From the NCBI GenBank assembly GCA_018715295.1, contig DVLY01000054.1, positions 1 to 10,548 of the forward strand: a stretch of 10,548 nucleotides of DNA. Reading direction: 5' to 3'. The notes beneath the pieces were generated by a model. It did not search any database and was not told the DNA's origin. It saw nothing but the letters and a program-made list of their open reading frames with translations. Both the position numbers and the translations under genes were made by a program. The stretch comes from Candidatus Merdimorpha stercoravium. Lineage in GTDB: Bacteria > Bacteroidota > Bacteroidia > Flavobacteriales > UBA1820. Positions 1 to 6,985 of the stretch are shown here, piece after piece (the first letter of the stretch is position 1; every line of letters begins with the position of its first letter).

Positions 1-1843
1 GGTAAAAGACCTTGCCCCCCATCGTGGTAACGACCAGATCGTGGTCGCCCACCGGCAGTGCGGAAGTGATGAGCGACGAAGAGAAACGGTGGTACCACAG
101 CACCTCCCCCGTCGCCTTGTCCAGGCAATAGACCTTGCCGGTAGCGGTGGACACAAAGAGGCAACGGTCCGTCGAAGTAATGCGTGTAGGACCAAATTCC
201 GCCCCGAAGCCGCAATCCGAGACCCACACCGGCACATAGACATCTGCCTGAGTATCTACCGCCACGACCTTGTCCTTGGTCGATTTGACGTAAAGGGTAC
301 GTCCGTCGCCGCTGATGCCGATCGACTCGCGTCCGCCCGCCTCCTTCGTACTCCAGAGCATCTCTCCGGTATCCGCATCGAAGCAGTAGAGGAAATTGTC
401 CGAGGAATGGAAAAACACTTTCCCGTCGTACACCACCGGCCAGCAGGCCCCCGGGGAGAAAAAGCGGATCTTTCCCGGAGCGAATTTCCAGGCAAGGGTC
501 CCCCGGAAGCGGTCGAACGCATAGAATTCCGCACCCCACGAACCGATGAACACCTTGTCGCCCCAGACCACCGGGCGCGCCTCGGTATAACCGACGATTC
601 CGTCGTATACCCAGCGCTCGGCACCCGTACGGGCATCCAGCGCATAGAATTTCCCTTTCGCTCCCCCCACGTACAGATACCCGTCGTCGGTAACGAGCGG
701 GGTGGACAGGATGGGATAATCGGTGGCATACTGCCAGATCTTCCGCCCGTTTTTGGCATTCAGGCAGTACACGCTGCCGTCGGCCGAGCTTACGTACAGA
801 CGGTCGCCGTCCAGCACCGGCTCGGAAAAGATCTTTTCCCCGGTGCGGAACGTCCAGAGCATCCGCCCGTCCTTGGCGCGCAGGGCCTTGACCTGACCCA
901 GGGTATTGGTGAAATAGACCGTCCCCTTGCGATAAGCCGTTCCGGAGGCGATGTCGGCCTGGTCTTGGTATTCCCAAACGACCTCCGCCCGGGAGTGAAG
1001 GGCGTTTTCTTCCGTATAATCCTGCCGGGCAGGGCGAATGGTATCCTGAGTGGGGTCGTACTTTTTCAAGGCAAAGCAGGCCCAAGGTGCCCGGAGGGTA
1101 TCCTCGCAGGGACGGCGCTCGGCCGCACGGACGCATCCCTGCTCCATCGTAATGATGGTATAGCCGCCGCAAGGGTCCGAACGGCGGAGGTTGGAGCGGA
1201 CGATCAGTCCCGGGATACCCTCATAATCGACCTGCTGATTCACATGATAATGTCCGCTGATCACGTATTGGATGTTGCGCGTCTTGAGCAGATCGATGAT
1301 CTGGTCGAAATTGGCGATCGAGCCTTCGGTGAGCGGGCTGTGGATCACGAAGACCACCGGCGTGTCGGGATCGGTCGCCTGAAGGTTTTCCCGAAGCCAT
1401 TCGATGTCCTCGCGAGGCGCCTGGCAGGGACCCATCCGCATGTAGGGGCCCGAGCCGATGCCCAGGAACAGGACGCCGTCGTGCAGGTAGCGGAACTGAC
1501 TGCCACCCATCACTTTGTTGAAGGTCGTGCAACCGCTCTCGCTCCAGTTGGTGTCGTGGTTGCCGGGGACGAAGAGGTACTTCTTGGTGAGGCGGGAGAG
1601 CACCTGCCGTGTGCCTTCGATCTCCTGGTCGGTGCCGAATTCGGTGATGTCGCCCGAGATGATGACGAACTGGATGTCGGGATGGGCATTGATGTCGTCG
1701 ATGGCCTTGTTCAGGTCGTCGAGCGCATAGGCAAACGAGCCCAGGTGCGTGTCGGACAGGACGGCGAAACAGATCTTTTTCTGCTGGGCCGAAAGCGACA
1801 GGGCCGCCAGGACGGCGAAAAAGACGAAGAGGTATTTTTTCAT
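1..1843 (-). CDS. Exported metallophosphoesterase with C-terminal PQQ/BamB-like beta-propeller (3' end beyond window)
   Basis: The minus-strand frame is open from the ATG at 1843 to the left edge (614 codons) and has no stop in the window. Compared with its paralog next door, only about eight residues are missing. Residues 1-19 (MKKYLFVFFAVLAALSLSA) are a signal peptide, so the protein is exported, probably to the periplasm. Residues about 24-230 are a calcineurin-like phosphoesterase with the full metal-ligand set: SDTH (30-33), GD (64-65), GNHD (94-97), H168 and GHYH (197-200). Residues about 285 onward are a propeller with eight regularly spaced Trp (290, 330, 370, 411, 452, 497, 540, 583), the PQQ-like repeat pattern of 8-bladed BamB-type folds. 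The substrate is unknown; it should be a phosphoester. The gene lies 27 bp after the stop of its paralog on the same strand, so the two are probably co-transcribed with this one second. Confidence 0.9.
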   Translation of the reverse strand, partial: MKKYLFVFFAVLAALSLSAQQKKICFAVLSDTHLGSFAYALDDLNKAIDDINAHPDIQFVIISGDITEFGTDQEIEGTRQVLSRLTKKYLFVPGNHDTNWSESGCTTFNKVMGGSQFRYLHDGVLFLGIGSGPYMRMGPCQAPREDIEWLRENLQATDPDTPVVFVIHSPLTEGSIANFDQIIDLLKTRNIQYVISGHYHVNQQVDYEGIPGLIVRSNLRRSDPCGGYTIITMEQGCVRAAERRPCEDTLRAPWACFALKKYDPTQDTIRPARQDYTEENALHSRAEVVWEYQDQADIASGTAYRKGTVYFTNTLGQVKALRAKDGRMLWTFRTGEKIFSEPVLDGDRLYVSSADGSVYCLNAKNGRKIWQYATDYPILSTPLVTDDGYLYVGGAKGKFYALDARTGAERWVYDGIVGYTEARPVVWGDKVFIGSWGAEFYAFDRFRGTLAWKFAPGKIRFFSPGACWPVVYDGKVFFHSSDNFLYCFDADTGEMLWSTKEAGGRESIGISGDGRTLYVKSTKDKVVAVDTQADVYVPVWVSDCGFGAEFGPTRITSTDRCLFVSTATGKVYCLDKATGEVLWYHRFSSSLITSALPVGDHDLVVTTMGGKVFY

Positions 1844-1870
1844 CGCGCGATCGTTTTTACCGTTTTAGCT

Positions 1871-3742
1871 TTAACGGTCGGTGTATTTCAGGCAGGCCAC
1901 AATACCGTCCATCGTGGAAACCACCACGGTATCCTCGGACAGGGGCAGGATGTGGTTGATCACTGTATTGGACAGTTTGCGGGCCCAAAGGACACGGCTG
2001 CCGTCGGCGGCTACCGCATAGACTTTACCGACACTCGAGGGCACGAAAATGGCATTGCCGTTGCTCAGTATTTCCGCCGGGGCGAGGTCCATGTCCGCGT
2101 CGTTGGGCAGAGGGCAGCGCCACCGGATAAGGCACGTATCGGCCTGGGTATCGACTCCGGCCAACTCGTTGGTCAACATCGTCTTGACGTAGAGGGTCTT
2201 GCCATCCAGCGAAAGTCCCTGGCTCTCCCGCCCGTTGGGGGCTTTGCTGAACCATATCTCGCGGCCTGTCTCCTTGTCCAGAGCACGCGTAGCCCGTTCG
2301 GGAGTCGTGATAAAGATCTTGCCGTAGGCCTCTACCGGGAAGTTGGCTGCAGCGGAATACATCCGCGAGCCGCCGTTTTGCCACTTCCAGACCAATGCGC
2401 CGGTCTTCAGGTCGAAGGCATAGAACTCGTTGCCCCACGAGCCGATGTACACCTTGCGGTCGTCGGCACAAGGACGGGCTTCGATAAAGCCTTTGATGCC
2501 TTCGTAAGTCCACTTTTCGCGGCCGGTCCGCAGGTCGATGGCGTAGAACTTCCCGCAGGAGCTGCCGATGTACACCGCATCCTGATGCACCAGCGGACAA
2601 GCTACGATGCCCTTCTCGGTACGGTAACGCCAGAGTTCCTTTCCTTTCTTGGCATCCAGGCAATAGACGTTGCCATCGGTCGAGGCGCAGACTACCCGTC
2701 CGTCGGCATAGTACGGGAAGGAATAAATGCGTCCGCCGGTAGGGAATTCCCACACAGGCTTTCCGCTCTTCGCCTCCACCGCCTTGATCACGCCGGGAGC
2801 CGTTGCGTAGAAGATCCGGCGGCCGTCGGTGGCAAAACCGGCGCCGATGTCGGCCTTATCCTGGAATTGCCATACCACCTCGACATTGGGGTACTGCTGG
2901 TTGATGGAATAATCCGGACGGGACTGAGGCACGCTGCGGTCGGCCGTGGTGAAGAGGTTGAAGGTGCACCAGGGTTTTTCAGCCGTGGGACCGCCTGCCT
3001 GACGGTTGTAGATGGCTACTTCCCCTGTGCGGGTGTCGATCCGCACGAGGTTGTAGCCGGCTCCGCCGAACTTCGGCGTGCTGGCGAGCGACGAGCGGCC
3101 GATCACCGCCGGGATGCCGTCGTAGGTCTTGAAATTGTTCGAATGCCAATGCCCACCCATGGTCAGCACGAGGTTGCCCTGCTTGAGGATGTCGTACACG
3201 TGGTCCCAGTTGGAGAGGCTCTTCTCCACCGGATTGTGGGTGATGTACACGATGGGCATGTCCTTCGGGGTGGCGCGCACCAGCGAGTCCATCCACACGA
3301 GGCTTTCGCGGGGCACCTGTGCCATGCCCATGCGCATGTTCGGGCCGGAATCCGTCCCGATAAAGCGGATGCCGCCGGCATCGAAGGTGAAGACCGAACG
3401 TCCCCAAAGCCGGTTGAAGGTATTGCCGCCGCTCTCGCTCCACTTGACGTCGTGGTTGCCGGGCACGATGTAGTACGGCATCTTCAGATGATCCAGAATG
3501 GATTTGGTCAGTTCCAGTTCGCTGTCCGCGCCGAATTCCGTCACATCGCCGGCGTGGATGACGAAACGGATCTCGGGCAGGGTGTTCATGTCGGCTACGC
3601 AGGCTTCCAGGTCGTCCGCGCCGCTGCCCGAGCCGACGTGCGTATCCGAGATGTAGGCGAAGGTCAGCGTATCGGACGCCGAAGCCGCCCAGCTCCATGC
3701 GGCACAAAACAAGGCCGCCAGGGTAAGGAAAAAGCGTTTCAT
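1871..3742 (-). CDS. Exported metallophosphoesterase with C-terminal PQQ/BamB-like beta-propeller (complete paralog)
   Basis: This is a complete 623-residue protein. The start at 3742 is supported by the signal peptide that follows at once (MKRFFLTLAALFCAAWSWA); I see no convincing lipobox. Residues about 26-245 are a calcineurin-like phosphoesterase with every expected metal ligand: SDTH (32-35), GD (65-66), GNHD (95-98), H169 and GHWH (197-200). Residues about 285-620 form the propeller, with Trp at 291, 331, 371, 411, 452, 497, 541 and 586, which fits eight blades. Both paralogs share the segment WSESG just after GNHD and GRES plus VDTQAD in the propeller, so they arose by duplication and both are kept. 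The catalytic class is metal-dependent phosphoester hydrolysis. The propeller may bind a partner or an envelope surface; PQQ binding itself is not implied. This is probably the first gene of a two-gene operon, with the promoter in 3743-4068. Confidence 0.93.
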   Translation of the reverse strand: MKRFFLTLAALFCAAWSWAASASDTLTFAYISDTHVGSGSGADDLEACVADMNTLPEIRFVIHAGDVTEFGADSELELTKSILDHLKMPYYIVPGNHDVKWSESGGNTFNRLWGRSVFTFDAGGIRFIGTDSGPNMRMGMAQVPRESLVWMDSLVRATPKDMPIVYITHNPVEKSLSNWDHVYDILKQGNLVLTMGGHWHSNNFKTYDGIPAVIGRSSLASTPKFGGAGYNLVRIDTRTGEVAIYNRQAGGPTAEKPWCTFNLFTTADRSVPQSRPDYSINQQYPNVEVVWQFQDKADIGAGFATDGRRIFYATAPGVIKAVEAKSGKPVWEFPTGGRIYSFPYYADGRVVCASTDGNVYCLDAKKGKELWRYRTEKGIVACPLVHQDAVYIGSSCGKFYAIDLRTGREKWTYEGIKGFIEARPCADDRKVYIGSWGNEFYAFDLKTGALVWKWQNGGSRMYSAAANFPVEAYGKIFITTPERATRALDKETGREIWFSKAPNGRESQGLSLDGKTLYVKTMLTNELAGVDTQADTCLIRWRCPLPNDADMDLAPAEILSNGNAIFVPSSVGKVYAVAADGSRVLWARKLSNTVINHILPLSEDTVVVSTMDGIVACLKYTDR

Positions 3743-3927
3743 ATGTTCGATTTGTATTGGTTTTGCCGAAATTTCTCCAAATGTAGGGAAAAATCATGGT
3801 GTAACCGGCACAAATCTCCCACAAAATCATTGCACAAATACACAGAACAGGACGTTTTTTTGAAAAAAAATAAAAAAACTCCGAACCAATGGAGGCTTTT
3901 CCCCCGCCGGCAATACAGAAAGGTTCC

Positions 3928-4036
3928 CGCTCGCCTTTCCCTATATTTTCATAATATTAGGATGCGCCCTCGGCATCGGCACGGCCCGAAAACTTCGTTT
4001 TCCCCCTTGCCGCTGCGCTCGCCTTTCCGTATATTT
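3928..4036 (+). repeat. 21-bp direct repeat, two copies 88 bp apart, each with a promoter-like -7 element
   Basis: Copy 1 is 3928-3948 and copy 2 is 4016-4036. They agree at 20 of 21 positions (CGCTCGCCTTTCC then C or G then TATATTT). Copy 2 ends in a full -7 box, TATATTTG. Copy 1 ends in TATATTTT and lacks the last G. This may be a duplicated promoter segment or a binding site placed twice. Confidence 0.75.
3988..4002. promoter_or_regulatory. Perfect short palindrome upstream of the Nudix-regulator promoter
   Basis: GAAAAC-TTC-GTTTTC has 6-bp arms and a 3-base centre, lying just upstream of the -33 element at 4006-4009. Its position suits an operator, possibly for autoregulation. It could also be chance, because the arms are simple. 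Confidence 0.3.
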
Positions 4037-4037
4037 G
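4006..4037 (+). promoter_or_regulatory. Bacteroidota-type promoter for the Nudix-YihY-LytTR operon
   Basis: The -7 element TATATTTG (4030-4037) matches TAnnTTTG exactly. A TTG core (CTTG, 4006-4009) sits 20 bp upstream, in the place expected for the -33 TTTG box. Transcription would start near 4044, giving a leader of about 25 nt before the ATG at 4069. Confidence 0.7.
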
Positions 4038-4068
4038 TTGTCTTAACCACACAACACCCCGCCAGTCC

Positions 4069-4770
4069 ATGACCAAAGACGAGATGAAAGAGTATTTCAA
4101 CGTAGGGATATCGACCTCGATGGTGATCTTCGCCTTCGACGGGGAACGCCTGCGTATCCTGATACAAAAACGCGACCAGGAACCCTTCAAGGGTGCCTGG
4201 CAACTGCCTACCCGGTATGTGCTGCCCTCGGAGAGCGTCGAACTCAACGCCAAAAAACTCCTGGAGGAGACCATCCCGATGACCAACACCATCGACTCGT
4301 ACAGCGAACAGCTCAACGCTTTCACCAAGGTGTACCGCAATCCGATGGGCCGGGTGATCGACATCGGATTTTACTGCATCGTCAAACTGACCGAGGAGGA
4401 ACGCCGCATGGCCGAGGAAAAAGGGATGCGGTGGGCTTCGTATTCCGAAATCCCGGACTTGGCCTTCGACCACAACGAGATCATCGACTATGCCAAGGAA
4501 CGGCTCAAACGCCGTTTCAAACGCCGTCCGGTGGGCTTTTCCCTGCTGCCCAAGGAGTTCACCCTCACCCAACTGCAGATCCTCTACGAGAATGCCCTGA
4601 ACAAGAAGTTCGACAAACGGAACTTCCGCAAGAAGGTGTTCAATTCGGCCCTGTTGGTCGATCTGGGCAAGACCATCGAGACCTCGTACGGAAAAGTATC
4701 CAAGTTGTACTGTTTCGACGAGGACAAGTACGAAAAGATGTCGCTCAAAGGATACGACTTCCTGTTCTGA
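4069..4770 (+). CDS. Nudix-domain transcriptional regulator (NrtR/AraR-like) with degenerate Nudix box
   Basis: This 233-residue protein has the two-part build of NrtR-type regulators. Residues about 10-145 form a Nudix fold (IFAFDGERLRILIQKR, then KGAWQLPTRYVLPSES). Residues about 155-230 form a winged helix with the family pattern LLPKEFTLTQLQILYE, then DKRNFRKKVF. The Nudix box is degenerate: the R-E-x-x-E-E core reads K-K-L-L-E-E at 62-67 and the leading Gly is absent, so the domain is probably a ligand sensor rather than a hydrolase. Relatives in the phylum control NAD or sugar metabolism by binding ADP-ribose or sugars. No such target gene adjoins it, so the ligand and regulon are unknown. 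It is the first gene of a three-gene unit; the next start follows its stop by 16 bp. The ATG at 4069 fits the promoter at 4030-4037. Confidence 0.88.
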   Translation: MTKDEMKEYFNVGISTSMVIFAFDGERLRILIQKRDQEPFKGAWQLPTRYVLPSESVELNAKKLLEETIPMTNTIDSYSEQLNAFTKVYRNPMGRVIDIGFYCIVKLTEEERRMAEEKGMRWASYSEIPDLAFDHNEIIDYAKERLKRRFKRRPVGFSLLPKEFTLTQLQILYENALNKKFDKRNFRKKVFNSALLVDLGKTIETSYGKVSKLYCFDEDKYEKMSLKGYDFLF

Positions 4771-4786
4771 TCTCCATACGAATGCG

Positions 4787-5737
4787 ATGAAGGGACTCCT
4801 CGAGCAGTTGCTGCGCAAGATCACCGCAGGCCTCACCCGTCTGCGCCGTGCGGTGCGGCATCTGACCTACCGGGTGAAGATCCGTCCGGCGGGCGACCTG
4901 TCCCTGTATTACATCCTCAAACTCTACTCCGCGGGACTGGCCAACGGCGCGCTGGCGGCCCGGGCCGAAAGCGTGGCGTACAGTTTTTTCATGGCGGTAT
5001 TCCCGGCGGTGGTATTCGTCTTTTCGGTCATTCCGTACATTCCCATCGACGGACTGCAACAGACCCTGATGCAGACCATCGAGGAAGCGATGCCGCCCCA
5101 CACCTGGGAGACGGTCGGGCCGACAGTCAACGACATCATCCACATCAAACGGGGCGGGCTGTTGTCCTTCTCGCTGCTCGGTATCCTGATCTTTACCACC
5201 AACGGCATCAACGGACTGATCGCCAACTTCCGAACTTCGTACAACAAGATCTCGATGCGCTCCTACCTGAACCAATACCTGATCTCGCTCAGCCTGGTGC
5301 TGCTGTTGCTGCTGATCCTGATCACGACCCTGGCGCTGATCGTGGCCTCGCGCCTGCTGATGGAATACCTGGAATCCAACGGCGGACTCGCATCCGATAC
5401 GATAGACGTGGGAGCGATCGTCAAATACGGGCTCATCGGGTTTTCGCTGCTGGTCTGCGTGTCACTGATCTTCCATTTCGGCCCGCGGCAGCGCGGCCTG
5501 CCGTTCTTTTCCCCCGGGGCGATCCTCTCGACTTTGCTCGTGCTGGCATCCTCGTCGGTTTTTGCCTTTTACATCAACCATTTCTCGCAATACAACAAAC
5601 TGTACGGTTCGATCGGGGCGGTGCTCATCTTCATGTTCTGGCTGTTCATCATCGCGTTTCTCCTGCTGGTGGGTTTCGAACTCAACGCCGCCATCGTCCG
5701 TAGCATGTCCCACCTGAAACAGCGCCAAGCGGAATGA
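4787..5737 (+). CDS. YihY/UPF0761 family inner-membrane protein
   Basis: This is a 316-residue polytopic membrane protein with about six hydrophobic segments (near 62-85, 124-143, 163-188, 210-230, 243-263 and 274-300) after a basic N-terminal stretch. The family hallmark near the C-terminus is clear: YNKLYGSIGA (269-278), followed by a long helix that ends in FELNAA (297-302). AESVAYSFFMAVFPA (60-74) is the usual first membrane motif. The family was once named RNase BN by mistake; it is an integral membrane family whose role here is unproven, so no enzyme activity should be assumed. Its last codon overlaps the next gene start as ATGA at 5734-5737, a sign of translational coupling to the LytTR regulator. 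An upstream ATG at 4782 is out of frame and stops at once, so 4787 is the start. Confidence 0.9.
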   Translation: MKGLLEQLLRKITAGLTRLRRAVRHLTYRVKIRPAGDLSLYYILKLYSAGLANGALAARAESVAYSFFMAVFPAVVFVFSVIPYIPIDGLQQTLMQTIEEAMPPHTWETVGPTVNDIIHIKRGGLLSFSLLGILIFTTNGINGLIANFRTSYNKISMRSYLNQYLISLSLVLLLLLILITTLALIVASRLLMEYLESNGGLASDTIDVGAIVKYGLIGFSLLVCVSLIFHFGPRQRGLPFFSPGAILSTLLVLASSSVFAFYINHFSQYNKLYGSIGAVLIFMFWLFIIAFLLLVGFELNAAIVRSMSHLKQRQAE

Positions 5738-6456
5738 TACGTTGTCTGATCATCGACCCCGACCCCTCGGCACGCAAAGCCCTCTCGCGCGAACTGTCCC
5801 GCCACGAGCAGTTCAGCATCGCCGGGATGTACGATTCTCCGCAGGACGTGCCCTTTGCCGTAAGCCGCCTGACCACCGACGTGCTGTTCATCGAAGTGGC
5901 GCTCCCGGGGCGCAACGGGTTGGACTATATCCGCACGATGGAAAACCCGCCGATCACCGTGATCACCACCCTGTACCGCGAGTACGCCGTCGAATGTTTC
6001 GAACTGGACATTACCGACTACCTGATCAAGCCGGTCGAACCGGCGCGCCTGCTCAAGACCCTGTCCAAGATAGAACGCATCCTGCCCGAACGGAAAAAAC
6101 ACCCGCTTACGCTCTCCGAATCGTCGTCCCGGCCCGAGGGAGGCGGCGACCACCTGTTCATCCGTGCGGACAAGAAACAGGTAAAACTCTACTACAGCGA
6201 TATCCTGTTCGTGGAGAGCATCAAGGACTATATCTGCATCCACACCGTCTCCGGACAGTACATCATCCACCAGACCTTGTCCGGATTTACCGCCGCGCTG
6301 CCGCAAGACCGGTTCCTGCGCATCCACCGCTCGTACACGGTATCCATCGCCTGGATCGAATCGCTCTCGGGATCGACCCTTCGTCTGGCCGGGCGCGACC
6401 TGCCCATCGGGCGGAACTACCTGGCCTCGGCGCGCAAACGCATCCTGGGCGAATAA
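5734..6456 (+). CDS. LytTR-family response regulator with degenerate (pseudo) receiver
   Basis: This 240-residue protein has a receiver at about 1-120 and a LytTR DNA-binding domain at about 140-238 (DILFVESIKDYICIHT, then FLRIHRSYTVS). Such proteins are normally phosphorylated by a membrane histidine kinase and bind promoter direct repeats. Here the phosphoacceptor position is Glu54 (LFIEVALPG; codon GAA), not Asp, and the acidic pair that holds magnesium is D8-P9 rather than Asp-Asp. The conserved Lys99 (DYLIKP) remains. The receiver therefore probably does not take phosphate in the normal way; Asp-to-Glu can mimic the active state. There is no kinase gene in the window. The gene starts inside the stop of the YihY gene (4-bp ATGA overlap), which suggests matched expression and perhaps a shared membrane-related job. 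No convincing terminator follows. Confidence 0.9.
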   Translation: MIRCLIIDPDPSARKALSRELSRHEQFSIAGMYDSPQDVPFAVSRLTTDVLFIEVALPGRNGLDYIRTMENPPITVITTLYREYAVECFELDITDYLIKPVEPARLLKTLSKIERILPERKKHPLTLSESSSRPEGGGDHLFIRADKKQVKLYYSDILFVESIKDYICIHTVSGQYIIHQTLSGFTAALPQDRFLRIHRSYTVSIAWIESLSGSTLRLAGRDLPIGRNYLASARKRILGE

Positions 6457-6568
6457 TCGGCTCCCGTCTTCCCCACCCGCATCCTTCGATACTCCCTTGT
6501 GCCCGCAACTTCCGTCGGCTTTTCCCTGTTCCTGGGTGTCATTTTGTCATTCCCGGTCTGCCATTTCC

Positions 6569-6587
6569 TGCCAAAAGCGGTTTGGCA
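6569..6587. promoter_or_regulatory. Perfect 7-bp-arm inverted repeat upstream of groES
   Basis: TGCCAAA-AGCGG-TTTGGCA lies 67-85 bp before the groES start. No T-run follows it on either strand, so it is not a typical terminator. Its position suits an operator for chaperonin control. It is not a CIRCE element: sequence and spacer differ from TTAGCACTC-N9-GAGTGCTAA. Confidence 0.45.
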
Positions 6588-6598
6588 CGCTATGTGCT
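6582..6598 (+). promoter_or_regulatory. Candidate sigma-54 (-24/-12) promoter for groESL
   Basis: TTGGCACG-CTAT-GTGCT matches the sigma-54 consensus YTGGCACG-N4-TTGCW at all specified positions except one (G for the first T of TTGC). The invariant GG (6584-6585) and GC (6596-6597) are separated by exactly 10 bases, as the family requires. The start would be near 6609, leaving an A-rich leader of about 45 nt. I found no TAnnTTTG box with proper spacing in 6457-6653. The match overlaps the right arm of the inverted repeat at 6569-6587. Confidence 0.5.
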
Positions 6599-6653
6599 GA
6601 TAGGTGGGTAAACGAAAAAAAATCGGAAAATCAACTAAAATACCAAAAGTAAA

Positions 6654-6932
6654 ATGGCAAATCTGAACATCAAACCATTGGCCGACAGAGTGCTGGTAGA
6701 ACCCCTGGAGGCAGAGACAAAAACGGCTTCGGGTATCATCATCCCCGATTCGGCAAAAGAAAAACCGCAGCAGGGCGTCGTCCTGGCGGTGGGCGCCGGC
6801 AAAAAGGACGAACCGATGACGGTCAAAGTGGGCGACAAGGTGCTCTACGGCAAATATTCCGGCAACGAGATCTCGGTGGACGGCAAGAAATACCTCATCA
6901 TGCACGAATCCGACATTTTCGCCATCATCTGA
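6654..6932 (+). CDS. groES: Co-chaperonin GroES
   Basis: This is the 92-residue lid subunit of the chaperonin. It caps the GroEL ring as a heptamer in the cytoplasm and encloses the folding client. The sequence is typical over its whole length: NIKPLADRVLVEPLEAE at the N-terminus, the mobile loop that docks on GroEL at about 17-34 (with SGIIIPDSA), GKKDEPMTVKVGDKVLYGKYSG in the middle, and the C-terminal YLIMHESDIFAII. The ATG at 6654 is preceded by an A-rich leader without a Shine-Dalgarno site, as in other strongly expressed genes of this phylum. groEL follows after 53 bp on the same strand, so the two form the usual operon. Confidence 0.98.
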   Translation: MANLNIKPLADRVLVEPLEAETKTASGIIIPDSAKEKPQQGVVLAVGAGKKDEPMTVKVGDKVLYGKYSGNEISVDGKKYLIMHESDIFAII

Positions 6933-6985
6933 TTTCACACCAAACAGTAAAAAACATCAACCCTTAAAAAAACGAAGAAAACAAA

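Larger units (their letters stand above)
3743..4068. promoter_or_regulatory. Divergent intergenic region between the phosphoesterase pair and the Nudix-regulator operon
   Basis: These 326 bp hold no credible gene. The part near the phosphoesterase gene is AT-rich with long A and T runs (about 3854-3889). For the minus strand the best -7 candidate is TGTATTTG (3835-3842), one base off TAnnTTTG, without a convincing -33 box, so that promoter is uncertain. Toward the plus-strand gene there are a direct repeat, a small palindrome and a good promoter, listed separately. A regulator gene next to a divergent promoter often controls it, so the Nudix-HTH protein could act here. That is inference from layout only. 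Confidence 0.6.

Noticed and set aside
256..759. Minus-strand 167-codon frame, and a similar 103-codon one at 1221-1532
   Set aside because: Both lie inside the first phosphoesterase gene in other frames and have no recognisable domain; the true frame runs through the window edge.
2025..2753. Minus-strand 242-codon frame, and another at 2979-3830
   Set aside because: Both are out-of-phase shadows of the complete phosphoesterase-propeller gene, rich in Arg and without motifs.
41..4072. A 1343-codon plus-strand open frame spanning both phosphoesterase genes
   Set aside because: It is in exact codon register with the two minus-strand genes, so its stops would need TTA, CTA or TCA codons there, which this GC-rich codon use avoids. 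The minus strand shows signal peptides, domain motifs and paralogy; the plus frame shows none.
3949..4836. Minus-strand 295-codon frame
   Set aside because: It is antisense to the Nudix-HTH regulator, which has clear family motifs on the plus strand.
6569..6598. CIRCE element for HrcA control of groESL
   Set aside because: The inverted repeats present have different sequence and spacing from TTAGCACTC-N9-GAGTGCTAA.
6581..6608. Standard TTTG / TAnnTTTG promoter for groES
   Set aside because: TTTG at 6581-6584 and TAGGTGGG at 6601-6608 are only 16 bases apart rather than about 19-21, and the -7 box lacks two T.
5742..6611. Plus-strand 289-codon frame overlapping the LytTR gene
   Set aside because: It is a shifted-frame shadow rich in Pro, Arg and His; the overlapping frame has complete receiver and LytTR domains.
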